From positions 1 to 48,149 of the forward strand of contig OUQQ01000074.1 in assembly GCA_900404475.1 (NCBI GenBank): a stretch of 48,149 bases of DNA, written 5' to 3'. The stretch's first letter is position 1, and every line of letters begins with the position of its first letter. Source of the stretch: Spongospora subterranea. Its lineage: Eukaryota; Endomyxa; Phytomyxea; Plasmodiophorida; Plasmodiophoridae. Shown here piece by piece: positions 1 to 10,471 of this stretch. The position numbers and the translations under genes were made by a program. The notes under the pieces are model-generated. The model ran no database searches. It saw only the letters and a list, made by a program, of their open reading frames with translations, and was not told the DNA's origin.

Positions 1-380
1 ATCAAAAACCCATCAATTGTATCACGTTATTGCAATCAATTTTCATCATGGGGGGACCCTGTCACAATCTAATTGCAATAGACATGCGATCATACCCCGA
101 TTGTAGATACGGCAGAGCGAGGTTCAGATACTTGAGTTCGGAATGACCTCCAATTGATAATCTCAGGAAAATCAAATTTGTCAGCTGGACACCACGAACA
201 AGCCTCGTTTGAACTTACTGTGAAATTGGGATGACGTCTTAGACAAGATAGGTGAATCTTGTAAGCCAGGGAATGAATACAATAAAATGCAAAAGAGGGC
301 GAGAAACAAGAGTCATATAACCGACCATATATCAAATTTCAAATCAGTTGTGCAACTTTGATGTATTCAATTTATATCGA

Positions 381-707
381 TTATCGTTCAGGATGAACAA
401 CATCAATCCAGCGCAAGCAGCGGCCGGGCCGACGACAACTACAATAGTTTCCGTTGGGGACCCCAACTTCAATGTTCGTCGAAATTTGATCATGCACCGA
501 GGAAAGAGGGGTTGCGCTTATATCAAAATCTTTGATGCTAACGCCAACCGCCAAACGCATTTTCAAAAAAGTTGCCGGGACTGAATAATAAACGATGGGC
601 ACTTCATCCACAACAGTCTCACGGTAGCAAAAAGAGTTCCGCTCCCGATATTTTTGAAAAATTACTTCAACAGAAGTCATTAAGTGCAAATTAGCAGGAC
701 AGAACAT
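381..707 (-). CDS. Possible small gene or exon, unknown
   Basis: An open frame of about 108 codons lies on the minus strand upstream of RTF1. An in-frame GT-AG intron may sit near its start: a donor GTAATT follows codons for MTSVE. I recognise no domain. A plus-strand frame at 393-584 (starting MNNINPAQ) overlaps it, and only one of the two is likely real. The region 1-380 holds no clear gene; a minus-strand frame at 90-335 shows no recognisable motif. Confidence 0.2.
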   Translation of the reverse strand: MFCPANLHLMTSVEVIFQKYRERNSFCYRETVVDEVPIVYYSVPATFLKMRLAVGVSIKDFDISATPLSSVHDQISTNIEVGVPNGNYCSCRRPGRCLRWIDVVHPER

Positions 708-941
708 CGCCCGATTTGGACAAATGCATCAAGTCAGTTTGTCAATGGATTGGCACAGTTCGTGGCAAGGGAAACCTACAGATGGTCAGATGTCGGGCGA
801 GGTCGCCCTTCAGCTGTTGAAAGTCGGACAAAAAGGGCTGCGCGGTAACGGTGTACAGTATCAATTGTCACTGTTGTGTCCTGGACCTGTGTGCGGCTGT
901 GGCGATTCATTACCGGATCATCTTATCAGCCGTCAATTGAC

Positions 942-2540
942 ATGGAAAATGCTGGCGAACAGTCCATGGCGCTGCTCGAGGAAGGCCTGTCTTCTTCCTC
1001 GGGGGAGTCGTCTTCGGATGTTTCCGGAGATGAGGCAGACCCATCGATTGCCTTCGGCCCGGATCTTTTCGGCGATGACGAAGATCGGGCTCGTTTGATG
1101 GCGATGCCCGAGCTTGCACGTGAACAAATTTTGCTTAAACGGCAAGAAATGCTAGTTAAATCAAAAGAAAGGAGCGAAGCGCAGGCTAAATGGAGGCTGG
1201 AGCAACGTCGGCAAAGAAATGCTCTGGATGATGACCATCCTGAGAGAACGTCTACTCGTGCTAAACGTCAGAAGAAACCAGAGACCAGTAAAGAAAAAGC
1301 TATTCAAGATATTCGCGGTAGAAGAAGCAAGCAAATAAGTGCGAGGCAAAGTGAGGTGGTGCGCGAGTACGATTCAGAAGATGATGAATGGGAAGAGGAA
1401 ACTGCAGAACAAGATGACAAAGAGTACGCCGAAGAAGGCAGTGGTTATGACTCTAAGCGAATGCATTCGTCGCTTTCTCCACCACCGCAAATGCCGTTCG
1501 ATCCGCTCTCAGTTCGAACTGATGCTAACGATCCCATTGATCACGAGACCATGAAATCTGTCCAGCTTCGTCGCGGCACAATCGAGGCGTTGGTCGACGA
1601 ACCGTTTTTCAACGATATTACCTGTGGGATGTTCGTCAGAATTGGGCTTGGTACAAATGATATCACTGGGGAACATGTCTATCGTGCCGTCGTCATCGTC
1701 GACATTGTAGATTATCCTCGATCTTACGCTATTGGCAGTCGAGAAACGTCCAAAGCTCTGCGGGTGGCATTCGGGGCATCTGAGCGTACTTTCAAGATCA
1801 CTCAAGTATCAACCCATAGCATTACGTCGCATGAGGCAGGCCAATGGGTTCGTGCACAAAGGAAAGACAATCTGCCAGTTATCACCATTGGGCAAGCTAT
1901 CACAATGAAACTTGCAGCTGAGAAACTACGACGCACGTTCAAGTACACTCCGGCCATGGTTGATGAGATGGTTCAAAAGAAAAACCAATTGCGCGCAGGA
2001 CGTTCGCACAACATGACGCAACAGAAACTTCTGCTCCAGCGGGACCTTCAGATGGCGATCGAAGATAATGATTATAAGCGGCAGGCAGAAATCGAATCTC
2101 GCCTAGACACGATGCAAGAATATATTAGGACCATGAAGCGCAGACAAGATGATAGTGTTGATGCACTCAATGACAAAATTCGTCAGGCGAACAAGCTGAT
2201 TGATATTCGTGGCGACATGAATGCATTACAGATCCCGGAGCCAGGACCAAGGCGGCGCTCAACACCCAGTACTACGCCCACCAATGCTGCCGATGAAGAA
2301 AGACCCATTGGCCGTCTGCAATGTAAATATATGAACAGCAGCCTAAGACGACTTATAATGGCTCATGACTATCCACTCTCCATCGACGTTCATGCCGTCA
2401 AGCAGCCCGCTCTTCGAAAAAACACATATATCGAACTCCATCCAAATTCTGTCAAAGTGCCTCTGAAATTCTCTGATCGTGGGCAGTTTCAGCAGACATT
2501 GACCCTAAAAGAATGGCGCCAGCAGCGTGGTCTGGAATAG
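942..2540 (+). CDS. RTF1: RTF1-like Paf1 complex subunit with Plus3 domain
   Basis: A single-exon frame of 532 codons. The N-terminal third is acidic and Ser-rich, then strongly charged and coiled-coil-like with KR clusters. Residues about 204-330 form a Plus3 domain: it opens MKSVQLRRGTIE, has the GMFVRIGLG strand and ends near TIGQAITMKLA. The C-terminal part is again helical and charged. RTF1 is a subunit of the Paf1 elongation complex; in known family members Plus3 binds phosphorylated Spt5 and an adjacent segment promotes H2B ubiquitination. The frame is open 22 codons upstream, but I chose the ATG at 942 because the residues before it are not RTF1-like and the acidic start MENAGEQ is typical. 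The identification rests on the Plus3 domain and the overall layout. Confidence 0.9.
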   Translation: MENAGEQSMALLEEGLSSSSGESSSDVSGDEADPSIAFGPDLFGDDEDRARLMAMPELAREQILLKRQEMLVKSKERSEAQAKWRLEQRRQRNALDDDHPERTSTRAKRQKKPETSKEKAIQDIRGRRSKQISARQSEVVREYDSEDDEWEEETAEQDDKEYAEEGSGYDSKRMHSSLSPPPQMPFDPLSVRTDANDPIDHETMKSVQLRRGTIEALVDEPFFNDITCGMFVRIGLGTNDITGEHVYRAVVIVDIVDYPRSYAIGSRETSKALRVAFGASERTFKITQVSTHSITSHEAGQWVRAQRKDNLPVITIGQAITMKLAAEKLRRTFKYTPAMVDEMVQKKNQLRAGRSHNMTQQKLLLQRDLQMAIEDNDYKRQAEIESRLDTMQEYIRTMKRRQDDSVDALNDKIRQANKLIDIRGDMNALQIPEPGPRRRSTPSTTPTNAADEERPIGRLQCKYMNSSLRRLIMAHDYPLSIDVHAVKQPALRKNTYIELHPNSVKVPLKFSDRGQFQQTLTLKEWRQQRGLE

Positions 2541-2846
2541 CAATGGATGATTGATCCCCCGCAGCCAAATAAATATCCATAATATTATTCTCAGTAGCTC
2601 ATGTATTGTTCCAACTGCATCACCGTTGTTCAAATCGTGAACGACATCTGGCTGTTAATCAGGTGTTGACCGTCAGGAATCTCGGCAGCAGTAAAAAGCG
2701 GATTTGTAAATCGCCTTGGTTGGTTGCGTGCGGTGGCACTTAGTCATAGTCACTCTCCAGCCGTTAAAAGGATCTCAGACTACTTTAGTGCGTTGATAGT
2801 TTGACATACTGGATTCGATTTTTTCTAGTCTGATTACCGAGCTAGG
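2541..2846. other. Intergenic, RTF1 to stress protein
   Basis: About 300 bp with no supported gene. It holds AT-rich sequence just after the RTF1 stop (AATAAATATCC near 2568, a plausible polyadenylation region), then presumably the promoter of the downstream universal stress protein. Confidence 0.4.
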
Positions 2847-3506
2847 ATGTCCTCAGACCGTGGCATCATCGTCTGCCTAGACGAATCAGAAGACGCTTTG
2901 CATGCATGGAGGTGGGCATGTGGAAATCTGATTCGACCTAAAGATTTCATTACTCTGCTCATGGTTGCTGTAATTGACACATCCACAATTCCTGATTATG
3001 GCGCAATATCCCTGGCCATGGAAGATGTCGCGCCTGGAGCCATCGACGAAGCCGCTCTTGATTACGCTCGCCAATCCCAGATGGAAAAGTCGGAAAAATT
3101 CATGAACAGCATGCTTGCTAATGCTAAAAAGGAACTGCAGTCTATTGAAAACGTGAAACTCGAAGGCAAGATACTTACTCAAAATGGCTCAATCGGGGAG
3201 ACCATTTCGGCGTATCTAAATCAAGGACATTTCGATCATCCTGTTGATGTTGTTGTATGTGGTTCTAGAGGTTTGGGGGCCTTCAAACGGGCTGTTCTTG
3301 GAGCAATTGGCCTCGGTTCAACCAGCGACTATCTCTGCCATCATTTGAATACGCCGGTAAGAATTTTACCTGCTAAAAGTATAGATAAACCAGATCTTGA
3401 ACTGTACTCCAGGTTATCGTTGTACGGCCAGAAACAGAAGTTGAACCGCACCGTCCCAAGAGCTCGTAATCTTAAAAATAAATATCAATCTGGTTCATGT
3501 TTTTGA
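2847..3506 (+). CDS. Universal stress protein family (UspA-like)
   Basis: An intronless frame of 219 aa. It begins with the typical first strand (GIIVCLDESEDALHAWRWA) and ends with the nucleotide-binding signature: VVVCGSRGLGAFKRAVLG followed by GSTSDYLCHH and PVRILP. This is the G-x2-G-x9-G-(S/T) pattern of ATP-binding UspA domains. The fold is a Rossmann-like alpha/beta domain, normally cytoplasmic and dimeric. A basic tail of about 40 residues after the domain is an extra. USPs occur in fungi, plants and bacteria, and the physiological role here cannot be read from the sequence. It lies between RTF1 and DPH2 on the same strand. Confidence 0.85.
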   Translation: MSSDRGIIVCLDESEDALHAWRWACGNLIRPKDFITLLMVAVIDTSTIPDYGAISLAMEDVAPGAIDEAALDYARQSQMEKSEKFMNSMLANAKKELQSIENVKLEGKILTQNGSIGETISAYLNQGHFDHPVDVVVCGSRGLGAFKRAVLGAIGLGSTSDYLCHHLNTPVRILPAKSIDKPDLELYSRLSLYGQKQKLNRTVPRARNLKNKYQSGSCF

Positions 3507-3801
3507 AGCTACGTGCAAGGGATGATACACAATTTAATTTTAAGAGGCAAAATGATGTAAATTCCTGCTACGGTTGCATTGTTTGCAAACCGAGTGATTA
3601 TTAGTGAATTTGCAGCTTCAGCGCTTTCTCGAAATTTGAAGTCAGGAAAGACAATGGGCAATTTCTTTCAAATGACAACTTGATCACAGATCAGAAATTG
3701 TGCGGGGCGAAAAATGCGTGAACGCGAAAGCCGCGTCAACAGGGGCTGCAGTTCAGATAGTTCCCCGTATCGGTTGTCATCTGGACCTGTAATTCCTGCA
3801 C

Positions 3802-5372
3802 ATGACAGCCCAGTCATCTGTATCCCCTTCGGATGACGACAGCGTAACGCAACACGGTTCGCCGTTGTATAAAGAAATTGCCGAAGATGAGACCCTGTTC
3901 CGTCACTACTTTGATGTCGAAATTACAGTGGAATTCGTTCGTAACTATTCGTTGAAACGCCTGGCTCTTCAAGTACCAGATTATTTGACATGGGCATCTG
4001 CTCGACTAGCAGCGCTACTAAAAGTCGAAACGGGTTCTGAAGCGTTTATTTTGGCGGATTCAACTTTTTCCGACTGTTGCGTTGATGAAATAGCTGCCGA
4101 GCATATCAACTCTGACGGTATCGTTCATTACGGGTATCGAGCCTGTTTATCACAGACCTCCCGTTTACCCGTTCATCACGTCTTTGGATCTCTTCCAATC
4201 GATGTCGACGCCTTTATTGACGCGTGGAGCTCCCTTCTTCACCTGACCGGCGACGTCGTTGTCTTCGCGGATCTACATTTCATGCCATCACTGGTCAGCA
4301 TCAATGACAGGTTGCCATCGAACGTGCAGTTGGCCACGATTGGCAATCGATGCGCCGGATACGACTTCAGTGGAACGCCATCTGCCCTAGTTCATATTGG
4401 TAACGATGATAACATCAGGACTGTGATGTCGTTACATTTCAGTCATGCTAGAGTGAGTGATGATCTATTTGAAATCATTTATGATTATTCATCGACTTAT
4501 AGATGTTTGTTTATGAGCCCAACAGTCGTTCAGCTAACACGCCTGGGATTGTCGAAGTGAATCCTGAGCGAAGCCGGGCTCTAATGAGACGGCGTCGGTA
4601 TCTTATCGAGAAGGTTAAAGATTCTTCGGTCATTGGGATTGTCGTCGGAACGCTCGCAGTTTGTATGTTTTTGTATGGTTGATTCGCCTTCTCGTTAACT
4701 TTCTGTTGGTTAGCTGGATATCTGGACTGCATTGCCCATTTACGTCATGTGATCCGTCAAAGCGGACGTAAATCTTACACTCTTGCTGTTGGGCGTCCTA
4801 ATGTCCCTAAACTTGCCAATTTCACTAGCATCGATATTTTCGTTATGGTTTCTTGTCCGCTATCGTCCATCATCGATTCTTTCGAGTACACCGCTGATAT
4901 TGTGACTCCCGTTGAAATTGAGATGGCTTTATCGCGGTTAGTAAAATCACCTTTTCATACCCCTTCTGTCTCATCATCGTCATTTTTGATCAGTGCATAT
5001 CCGTCTGAAAGACCGTACACAACGGATTTTCATGCGATCCTAGACACTACAAATCACGTTCTAAATCGTCACGATAGAGCAGGAACCACCTCTGAATGTG
5101 ACGATGAAGCTGAAGTGCCGCGGTTTTCGCTGATTACTGGAAAACTAGTGTCTAATAGTGTATGAGTCTTTTTCTTATTTTGCGATCTATCTATTAACTT
5201 GCATGTTCATTATCAGGCAGGAAGCTCTCTGCTGCCGAACGAACTTAATACGGTTGCCGTCGTTTCTGAACAACGAACCTTCACAGGATTGGATCCACAG
5301 ATTGGGTGCACACCCATTGTTCCAGCCGCACCAGGCCAGTCAGGTATCCCATCGGCGTACAGGCAAATATAA
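3802..5372 (+). CDS. DPH2: Diphthamide biosynthesis protein 2, four exons
   Basis: Exons 3802-4452, 4503-4662, 4714-5159 and 5217-5372 join to 470 codons plus stop. Introns are 50-57 nt with donors GTGAGT, GTATGT and GTATGA, and two carry TTAAC/TTAACT branch-like sites. The protein shows the DPH1/DPH2 hallmarks: LALQVPDYL, the cysteine segment FSDCCVDEIAAEH, RRRYLIEKVKDSSVIGIVVG, KSYTLAVGRPNVPKLANF, VMVSCPLSS and a C-terminal FSLITGKLVS plus GLDPQIG. DPH2 pairs with DPH1, an iron-sulfur enzyme that transfers the aminocarboxypropyl group of S-adenosylmethionine to a histidine of elongation factor 2, the first step of diphthamide. Without splicing the gene looks like two unrelated frames. It converges on the next minus-strand gene with about 36 bp between stops. 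Confidence 0.9.
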
Positions 5373-5408
5373 TTTAATTCACTTTTCTGTATAAAAACTA
5401 TATATTCT

Positions 5409-5933
5409 TCAGCAGTTGTCACATGCCAGTTCTATATCTGTAGAGGTGTTGCCGTCGTAAAAAAATCTAGCGCCAACATTAAGGTGACTCGTTGACATCT
5501 GCTCTGAACAAAACTCCTCTCCTGCAGGGATCAGTTCAACGCTTGTTTCGAAGTACGGTACTCTGTAATTTGAGCTAACCATCCTGTCATAGGAAGCAAA
5601 ATTGCTAACTCGTAGAATGTCGGTAGGCGAAGAATTCAATCCTGATTTATGTTTGAGAAGATTGCAAACACATCCTGGCGTGTCCAACTGGCTTTTGATG
5701 AATTCTCAAGGCATGATTCGTAACTTACCAACGGATCTTCCCCTAGTGCTAACCGCAGTTCATCCTTAAAGCTATTCCAATCAAAGCGGATGGAATGGAA
5801 CCAAAGAAGATGGTGCAAGTATCGGCACTTGCATCAGAACTGATTTACGCAACGCAGAAATTTCTTGCAAATGAGAAGATGATTGGAGATGAACAATCGC
5901 CTGATCCAATTGCATCAGATACTGAAGGCGCAT
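5409..5933 (-). CDS. Orphan 139-aa protein, three exons
   Basis: Exons 5829-5933, 5729-5764 and 5409-5687 join in frame to 139 codons. Introns are 64 nt (donor GTGCCG) and 41 nt (donor GTAAGT). The start MRLQYLMQLDQAIVHLQ is helical, while the second half is mixed with several aromatic and acidic residues (RVPYFETSVELIP). I do not recognise the family. It may be a small complex subunit, since the first 35 residues look like a short coiled helix, but this is inference. The opposite strand carries an open frame at 5795-6001 that I read as its shadow. The gene is convergent with DPH2 and divergent from the chitin deacetylase. Confidence 0.5.
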
Positions 5934-6467
5934 TAACAATCAATGAGGTTTGGTGCTTAGATCAGCTCGGGAAATTAGTTTTCCTAACAAATCTCGAGTA
6001 GAATCAATTGTTGACATTACGTTTGAGAACACTCAAAGGCGAAATAATCATAGCCCCCGGTAAATTCTACATGTTCACCGAATACTGATTGTTCATTAGT
6101 TTGCCCAGATAAAGACTTCACGTTAATAACGACTCAGTTCCCAAATCATACTGAAGTAAAAAAAAAGGAGGAAGCGGCAGAATGAATTTTTCGATAAACA
6201 TGCATACATTTGTATTGACGAAGCCTGGAATGTTGAGGATTGCGTGCTGTCGTTGAGACCATTGTTCATCCATGGGCGATTATGTAGTGAGTCACTCGTC
6301 CATCATTCCGACCTCGTTAGAAGTCAGAACAGAGTTGACTCAGCTGGGATAAGAAATAACTGACCCAATATCATGGGGAAGTGGACTTCACCCAAATTTC
6401 TATTTTCTTATTTGTTAAGACAACGTCGAAGTATATTTTTTTTGAAGTCGCAGCGTAGTGACGAGCA
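5934..6467. other. Divergent intergenic region
   Basis: About 530 bp between the start of the minus-strand orphan and the chitin deacetylase. It includes an A9 run followed by GGAGGAAG near 6157-6175 and a T-rich stretch just before the deacetylase start (near 6427-6445). It presumably holds both promoters. No coding signal is seen apart from short overlapping frames. Confidence 0.4.
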
Positions 6468-7448
6468 ATGGCAGTGGAGCAGTATAATACTGAACCATCA
6501 TATAGTGTTGAATCGTATGATAGCAATGCGACAGCTGCATCGGGACCCGGCTTTTGCTGGAAACAATTCTGTTGCGCCCTCATTTGCCTCATTCTGCTGA
6601 TTGCCGCAGCCGCGATGGTCTATATTGTAGTGGACGGCAACCAAGATGTGGCAGCTCACGATGCGAAGGAGTCCAAGACTCCAGCAAACAAGGCCGGACA
6701 AGGAGCGCCAGCGTCAGGGAAACAGGGAACTGTGAAATCGTTCAACTGGTGTGGTGGCCATAAGAAGAAAGTTGTGTTGACGTTTGACGACGGTCCTTCC
6801 GTTGTGGCGACCCCGAACGTGCTTGTTGATTTGGACGCCATTGGAGCAAAGGGCACGTTCTTCGTGACGCCAGCTGTTGATGGCGAGCCTGACACCGCCA
6901 AATGTGCCATGGTTGAGAAGGTCTTGGAACAGGGAAGTCAAATCAAGCTCCATTCGTATAAGCATGATGATTTCATGGGAATGGTCGACGTTGCTGTCAT
7001 CGACGATATGAAGAAGACGCACGACTGGGCGACGAAATGCGCTGGCGCTCAAAAGGATAAGCTGAACGTGAACATGTTCAGGCCTCCTTATGGATCATTA
7101 GATTACACGAGAGCGCAGTTCATTTCGAACGAGCTGGGATACACAATCGCCACCTGGAACTTGGACACAGAGGACTTCCGAGGTGGAAACGCCACATTTC
7201 TCATGGATCGTATCAAGGAGAAGTACGCCCAGCTGATTCCCGACAACGAAAGCAGTGTGATGATGCTGATGCACGACAAGACCTATGTCCCAGGAGGAAG
7301 TTTCGGGCTGCTGCCGATGGTGAAGAAATTCTTCGACGCCAAGGGATACGAGTTCATCACAGCCGATCAATGCTATGAGGGCTGCGATCCCAACTTGAAC
7401 TACTGCAAAATGGAAGGCGTATGGCCAGGAGTATTTGAGCAACCATAA
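6468..7448 (+). CDS. Membrane-anchored chitin deacetylase (CE4/NodB)
   Basis: An intronless frame of 326 aa. Residues about 35-55 form one hydrophobic segment preceded by Cys/Lys, which suggests a type II membrane anchor rather than a cleaved signal. A linker rich in Ala, Lys, Gly and Pro follows. The catalytic NodB domain starts near residue 100 and carries the ordered CE4 motifs: TFDDGP (105-110, catalytic base and metal Asp), HSYKH (162-166, metal His pair), RPPYG (205-209), WNLDTEDF (230-237) and LMHD (267-270). Such enzymes remove acetyl groups from chitin at the cell surface to give chitosan. A Cys-rich tail after residue 312 (CYEGCDPNLNYC) may be disulfide bonded. All catalytic residues are present. 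Confidence 0.92.
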   Translation: MAVEQYNTEPSYSVESYDSNATAASGPGFCWKQFCCALICLILLIAAAAMVYIVVDGNQDVAAHDAKESKTPANKAGQGAPASGKQGTVKSFNWCGGHKKKVVLTFDDGPSVVATPNVLVDLDAIGAKGTFFVTPAVDGEPDTAKCAMVEKVLEQGSQIKLHSYKHDDFMGMVDVAVIDDMKKTHDWATKCAGAQKDKLNVNMFRPPYGSLDYTRAQFISNELGYTIATWNLDTEDFRGGNATFLMDRIKEKYAQLIPDNESSVMMLMHDKTYVPGGSFGLLPMVKKFFDAKGYEFITADQCYEGCDPNLNYCKMEGVWPGVFEQP

Positions 7449-7639
7449 ATATCAGATAAAATACGATAGAAAACACAATCAAAACACTGACGTTGGACAT
7501 GACATCATAGTTGGACGTTGAGATGATTTAGTATTTATGGTCTTATATTTATAATTCCAGTTAGTTTCCCATTAGATGATATGGATAATTTCCTAAAAAC
7601 GTTGTCAGAATAGTTGACCGAAATGATTGTTTTTTGAAC

Positions 7640-8960
7640 AAATCACTTTTCGTTTGATTCAAGGACAACGACAGGGGGAGTATCACATGGGTGAAGTTCA
7701 TTGAGGGACGTCAGTAATTCTATTGCCGGACCAGCAATCTGTCAATGCTAGCGGATCAGAATGATCGGGCGTCAGACAGATTATTTGGCCGCATAACCGT
7801 ATGCTGCTGAAAATGAAGCGGCCCTTCGGTGTGGACAACCAGCCCGCGTTCATCAACCACCAAAAAACTATCATACGCTGTCCCCGATCCTAATCTGCAT
7901 GATTATGAGCCAACAATGGGGGCATGCGATTGATGGCGGCTGACCAACATTGTCCCGACCGTATCCGTCATGATACCCGATGGCGATGGCGAATCTTATG
8001 CCACGGTGCCCGCCCGACTGAGATACGTGTCTCAGTTATATATAGACTCTGCAGTCTTCCTGACGACTCAGGTCATACGGTTGCGCCCGACAGCTGCCGT
8101 CGTCGGCCGTCGAGATCTGGGACAAAGTTCGGTTTTGAGTAAATTACCTGTTCGGGAAAACTGGGAAATTTGGGGCAATACCGAGAAGCGTGTAGATTGG
8201 GCGTAATCGCGGGTTCTAAAGATTCTTATTTTTCTAGGGGCGATAATTTTCATGTTTTCCATAACCGAGTCTATGTCCCTGATCCTGGCGATTGTCGTCT
8301 CGCCCTGCTTCGTGTCTGTCACGACTTTTCCACCACCGCTGGTCACGTCGGTTACCGTCGACCCGGGTTTTGTTGACTAGCCACATTAGTTGATTCAGAT
8401 TATCCCATCATATAATGTCAATTACCAACGTGGTGAAGATACAGTTCGGATGAAAATACGCCAAACAACGGTATCATTGGTCAAAAATCAGGTTCGGCTC
8501 GAATTGGAGTTGAATACGCTTTCGGTGGAAAAATTGACAAACTGAGTATAGCTTGTTTTTGCTGGTGCAGGGTGAGGCGCCATCAATGCATCGGTCTGGC
8601 AACAAATGACGCCAGATTCGTCCCTGGTCAGGAAAACGCATGGCGCTTTTGGTTCGATTTTCTCTGTTGTTTAGCAAATAAATATCAGTCTTGCGTTCGT
8701 AAGTGGTCTATTCGATTGTAGAGCAGTAGTAAATGGAGAAGTCAATAGTAATTGAGGTGCAGTTTATGGCCCAGGATTCGGGGTAAAGGTTGGGAATATT
8801 CGGTAGTCACCATGTTCCCCTGTACTTCCAATGGGTCGTCTCTCCTTGGAACCGTTAATGTAAATAAAATCTGAAGCGCGATCCATGCTGGGTTGCGATC
8901 AGTGGGGCTCGTCGGAACTATCTCTACATTCGCCAATTTGTTGAGGGGCCCAGAGCGTGG
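7640..8960 (+). mobile_element. Decayed Ty3/gypsy-like element remnant
   Basis: No intact gene lies between the deacetylase and the lipase. Within it, plus-strand codons near 8250-8372 read like the zinc-binding (H2C2) head of a gypsy integrase: NRVYVPDPGD, then LLRVCHDFSTTAGHVGYRR. The preceding frame (7970-8206) has the character of the linker after RNase H (PVRENWEIWGN). Frames are broken and no LTR could be recognised by eye. The part after 8380 has no clear coding signal; a 73-codon minus frame at 8742-8963 is unexplained. Element boundaries are approximate. Confidence 0.4.
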
Positions 8961-9113
8961 CAAAAAAAATCCACTGTGTTCCCCCTTTTACTTTCTGGTA
9001 AAGTTCTTAGACTGAACCACAAGTTCAAAGTGGTTCTTAGGTCAATCATACACCTAATATCTCGATCTAATATGAGATCATGATGGATTATGGTAAATCA
9101 GACAATGATATGT

Positions 9114-9989
9114 TTATTTGCCCGACCACAGCCCTATTACTTGGGCGTATCGATCTATATCGTGCTCGTCCATATTGAACCTTTTACTGGTTAATTGCCG
9201 AGCTTTAGTGAAGTATGTGCTCCTGACGACAGCGCTCTCCTCCTCGGATCGCTCCTCGCCCGTCACCATCTGGCTGATCCACACCTGGGCCTTCTCGTAG
9301 TACGCCATCTCGCTGTTGGCGCTGGCCCCCGTCCTCTGGAAGTGCTGGACCTGGCCAACATGGTGCAGTCGCGATGGCCTTCCCTCGAAGAACATGGCCA
9401 GGGTCGGGACCAGATCTCGCCCGTTCACCACCCGCACCGACTCGGGAACGGCGACGGCGAACGCGCTCGTGAACTCTGAGGTGAACAGTCTCATTGCGCC
9501 AAACGACACGTGCACCGATCGTTCCGGTTCCGCCAACGTAATCGCTTGCATTGCCGCTAGATTACCGCCAATAGAATGGCCAACCAGGTACACGGTTCCT
9601 TTTAGGCGGGAACCGATCCAGTTCGACAGCCATTCTGTGCACACCTCCGAGATCGAGCGCCATTGCTCGAGGAGACCGGCGGCGACTTGGGGGGCGTTCT
9701 CGCCGAGCTCGTCGAACGGGACGCGCTCCAACGATAACGTCTCGGGGCTGTACGACCCGCCGAACGCCACGACCAGGTCGTTGCCGTAGTTGAAGGCGAT
9801 CGCCTGAATATCACAGGTGTTATCGGCCGGCTTGAACACATTGGCGATGGATATTGGGGCCCAGTTCAGAGGGCGAATGCGGAACTCGGCCATGTCGTCG
9901 GAGAGTGCAGATGGGGATTTATTGGCGAACCTGGTCATGTCGACCAGATCCATGAGCAATGATCGCGATAACGATCTGGCTGGCGACAT
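9114..9989 (-). CDS. Class 3 lipase family alpha/beta hydrolase
   Basis: A single-exon frame of 291 aa. The nucleophile elbow VYLVGHSIGGNLA (Ser at about residue 139) is the GxSxG box of fungal class 3 lipases. It is followed by the strand VHVSFGAMRLF and by VVNGRDLVPTL with the probable catalytic Asp (192), and HH at about 209-210 supplies the His. No signal peptide is obvious, so it may act inside the cell. The gene is noticeably GC-rich relative to its left flank and has no intron, unlike most neighbours. It diverges from the kinase gene across a promoter region of about 420-480 bp with a GT microsatellite. Substrate unknown. Confidence 0.85.
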   Translation of the reverse strand: MSPARSLSRSLLMDLVDMTRFANKSPSALSDDMAEFRIRPLNWAPISIANVFKPADNTCDIQAIAFNYGNDLVVAFGGSYSPETLSLERVPFDELGENAPQVAAGLLEQWRSISEVCTEWLSNWIGSRLKGTVYLVGHSIGGNLAAMQAITLAEPERSVHVSFGAMRLFTSEFTSAFAVAVPESVRVVNGRDLVPTLAMFFEGRPSRLHHVGQVQHFQRTGASANSEMAYYEKAQVWISQMVTGEERSEEESAVVRSTYFTKARQLTSKRFNMDEHDIDRYAQVIGLWSGK

Positions 9990-10471
9990 GATTAGTGTTC
10001 CTGTGTAAGATAGAGATGGACGAATTAGAAAGTGTTTAATAGTATGGAATGGCCAGGGCCAGATTGGGACCGAGTGACTTGACGGGCCATTGTGTTGACC
10101 CAGGTCAATGAGTCAATTGGGCCAATATCGCCATCCACCTGGTCCAATTAATCACTGGGGACTAATCGCGATCGGGGAGGAGATCAGGCTGGAGATCGGA
10201 CCCGGCCAAAGATATCGGCGTGTGTGTGTGTGTGTGTGTACTCGGGCGATCGAAACAACATGAGAGCGATTGAGGATCGACAGTCGAGTCGATATCGCCA
10301 TCTCACACTCGCCCCGGTTTATCGATCATTTTCTAGATTCCCTGTGCCGAGCAATAAAATTCGCGAGTTTCCGATCAGAACGATCATCCTCAATTCATTC
10401 CATTGTAATTGATCGTGGATCCTTGGGCTGCCCCTGCCTCCCATTCGTTTTCCCTGATTTTCGATCGCCCA
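9990..10471. promoter_or_regulatory. Shared upstream region, lipase and kinase
   Basis: About 480 bp between two divergent genes. It is rich in GATCG/CGATC and contains a (GT)10 tract at 10220-10239. Short open frames here have no recognisable content. A regulatory role is inferred only from the divergent arrangement. Confidence 0.35.
10220..10239. repeat. (GT)10 microsatellite
   Basis: Ten perfect GT units between the divergent lipase and kinase genes. Seen directly in the sequence. Confidence 0.95.

Noticed and set aside
724..1098. Plus-strand frame in the RTF1 5' region
   Set aside because: It overlaps the start of RTF1 in another frame and has no motif; best read as 5' UTR and a shadow.
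5795..6001. Plus-strand 68-codon frame with an ATG
   Set aside because: It lies opposite exon 1 of the minus-strand orphan gene, whose three exons sum to whole codons with good splice sites.
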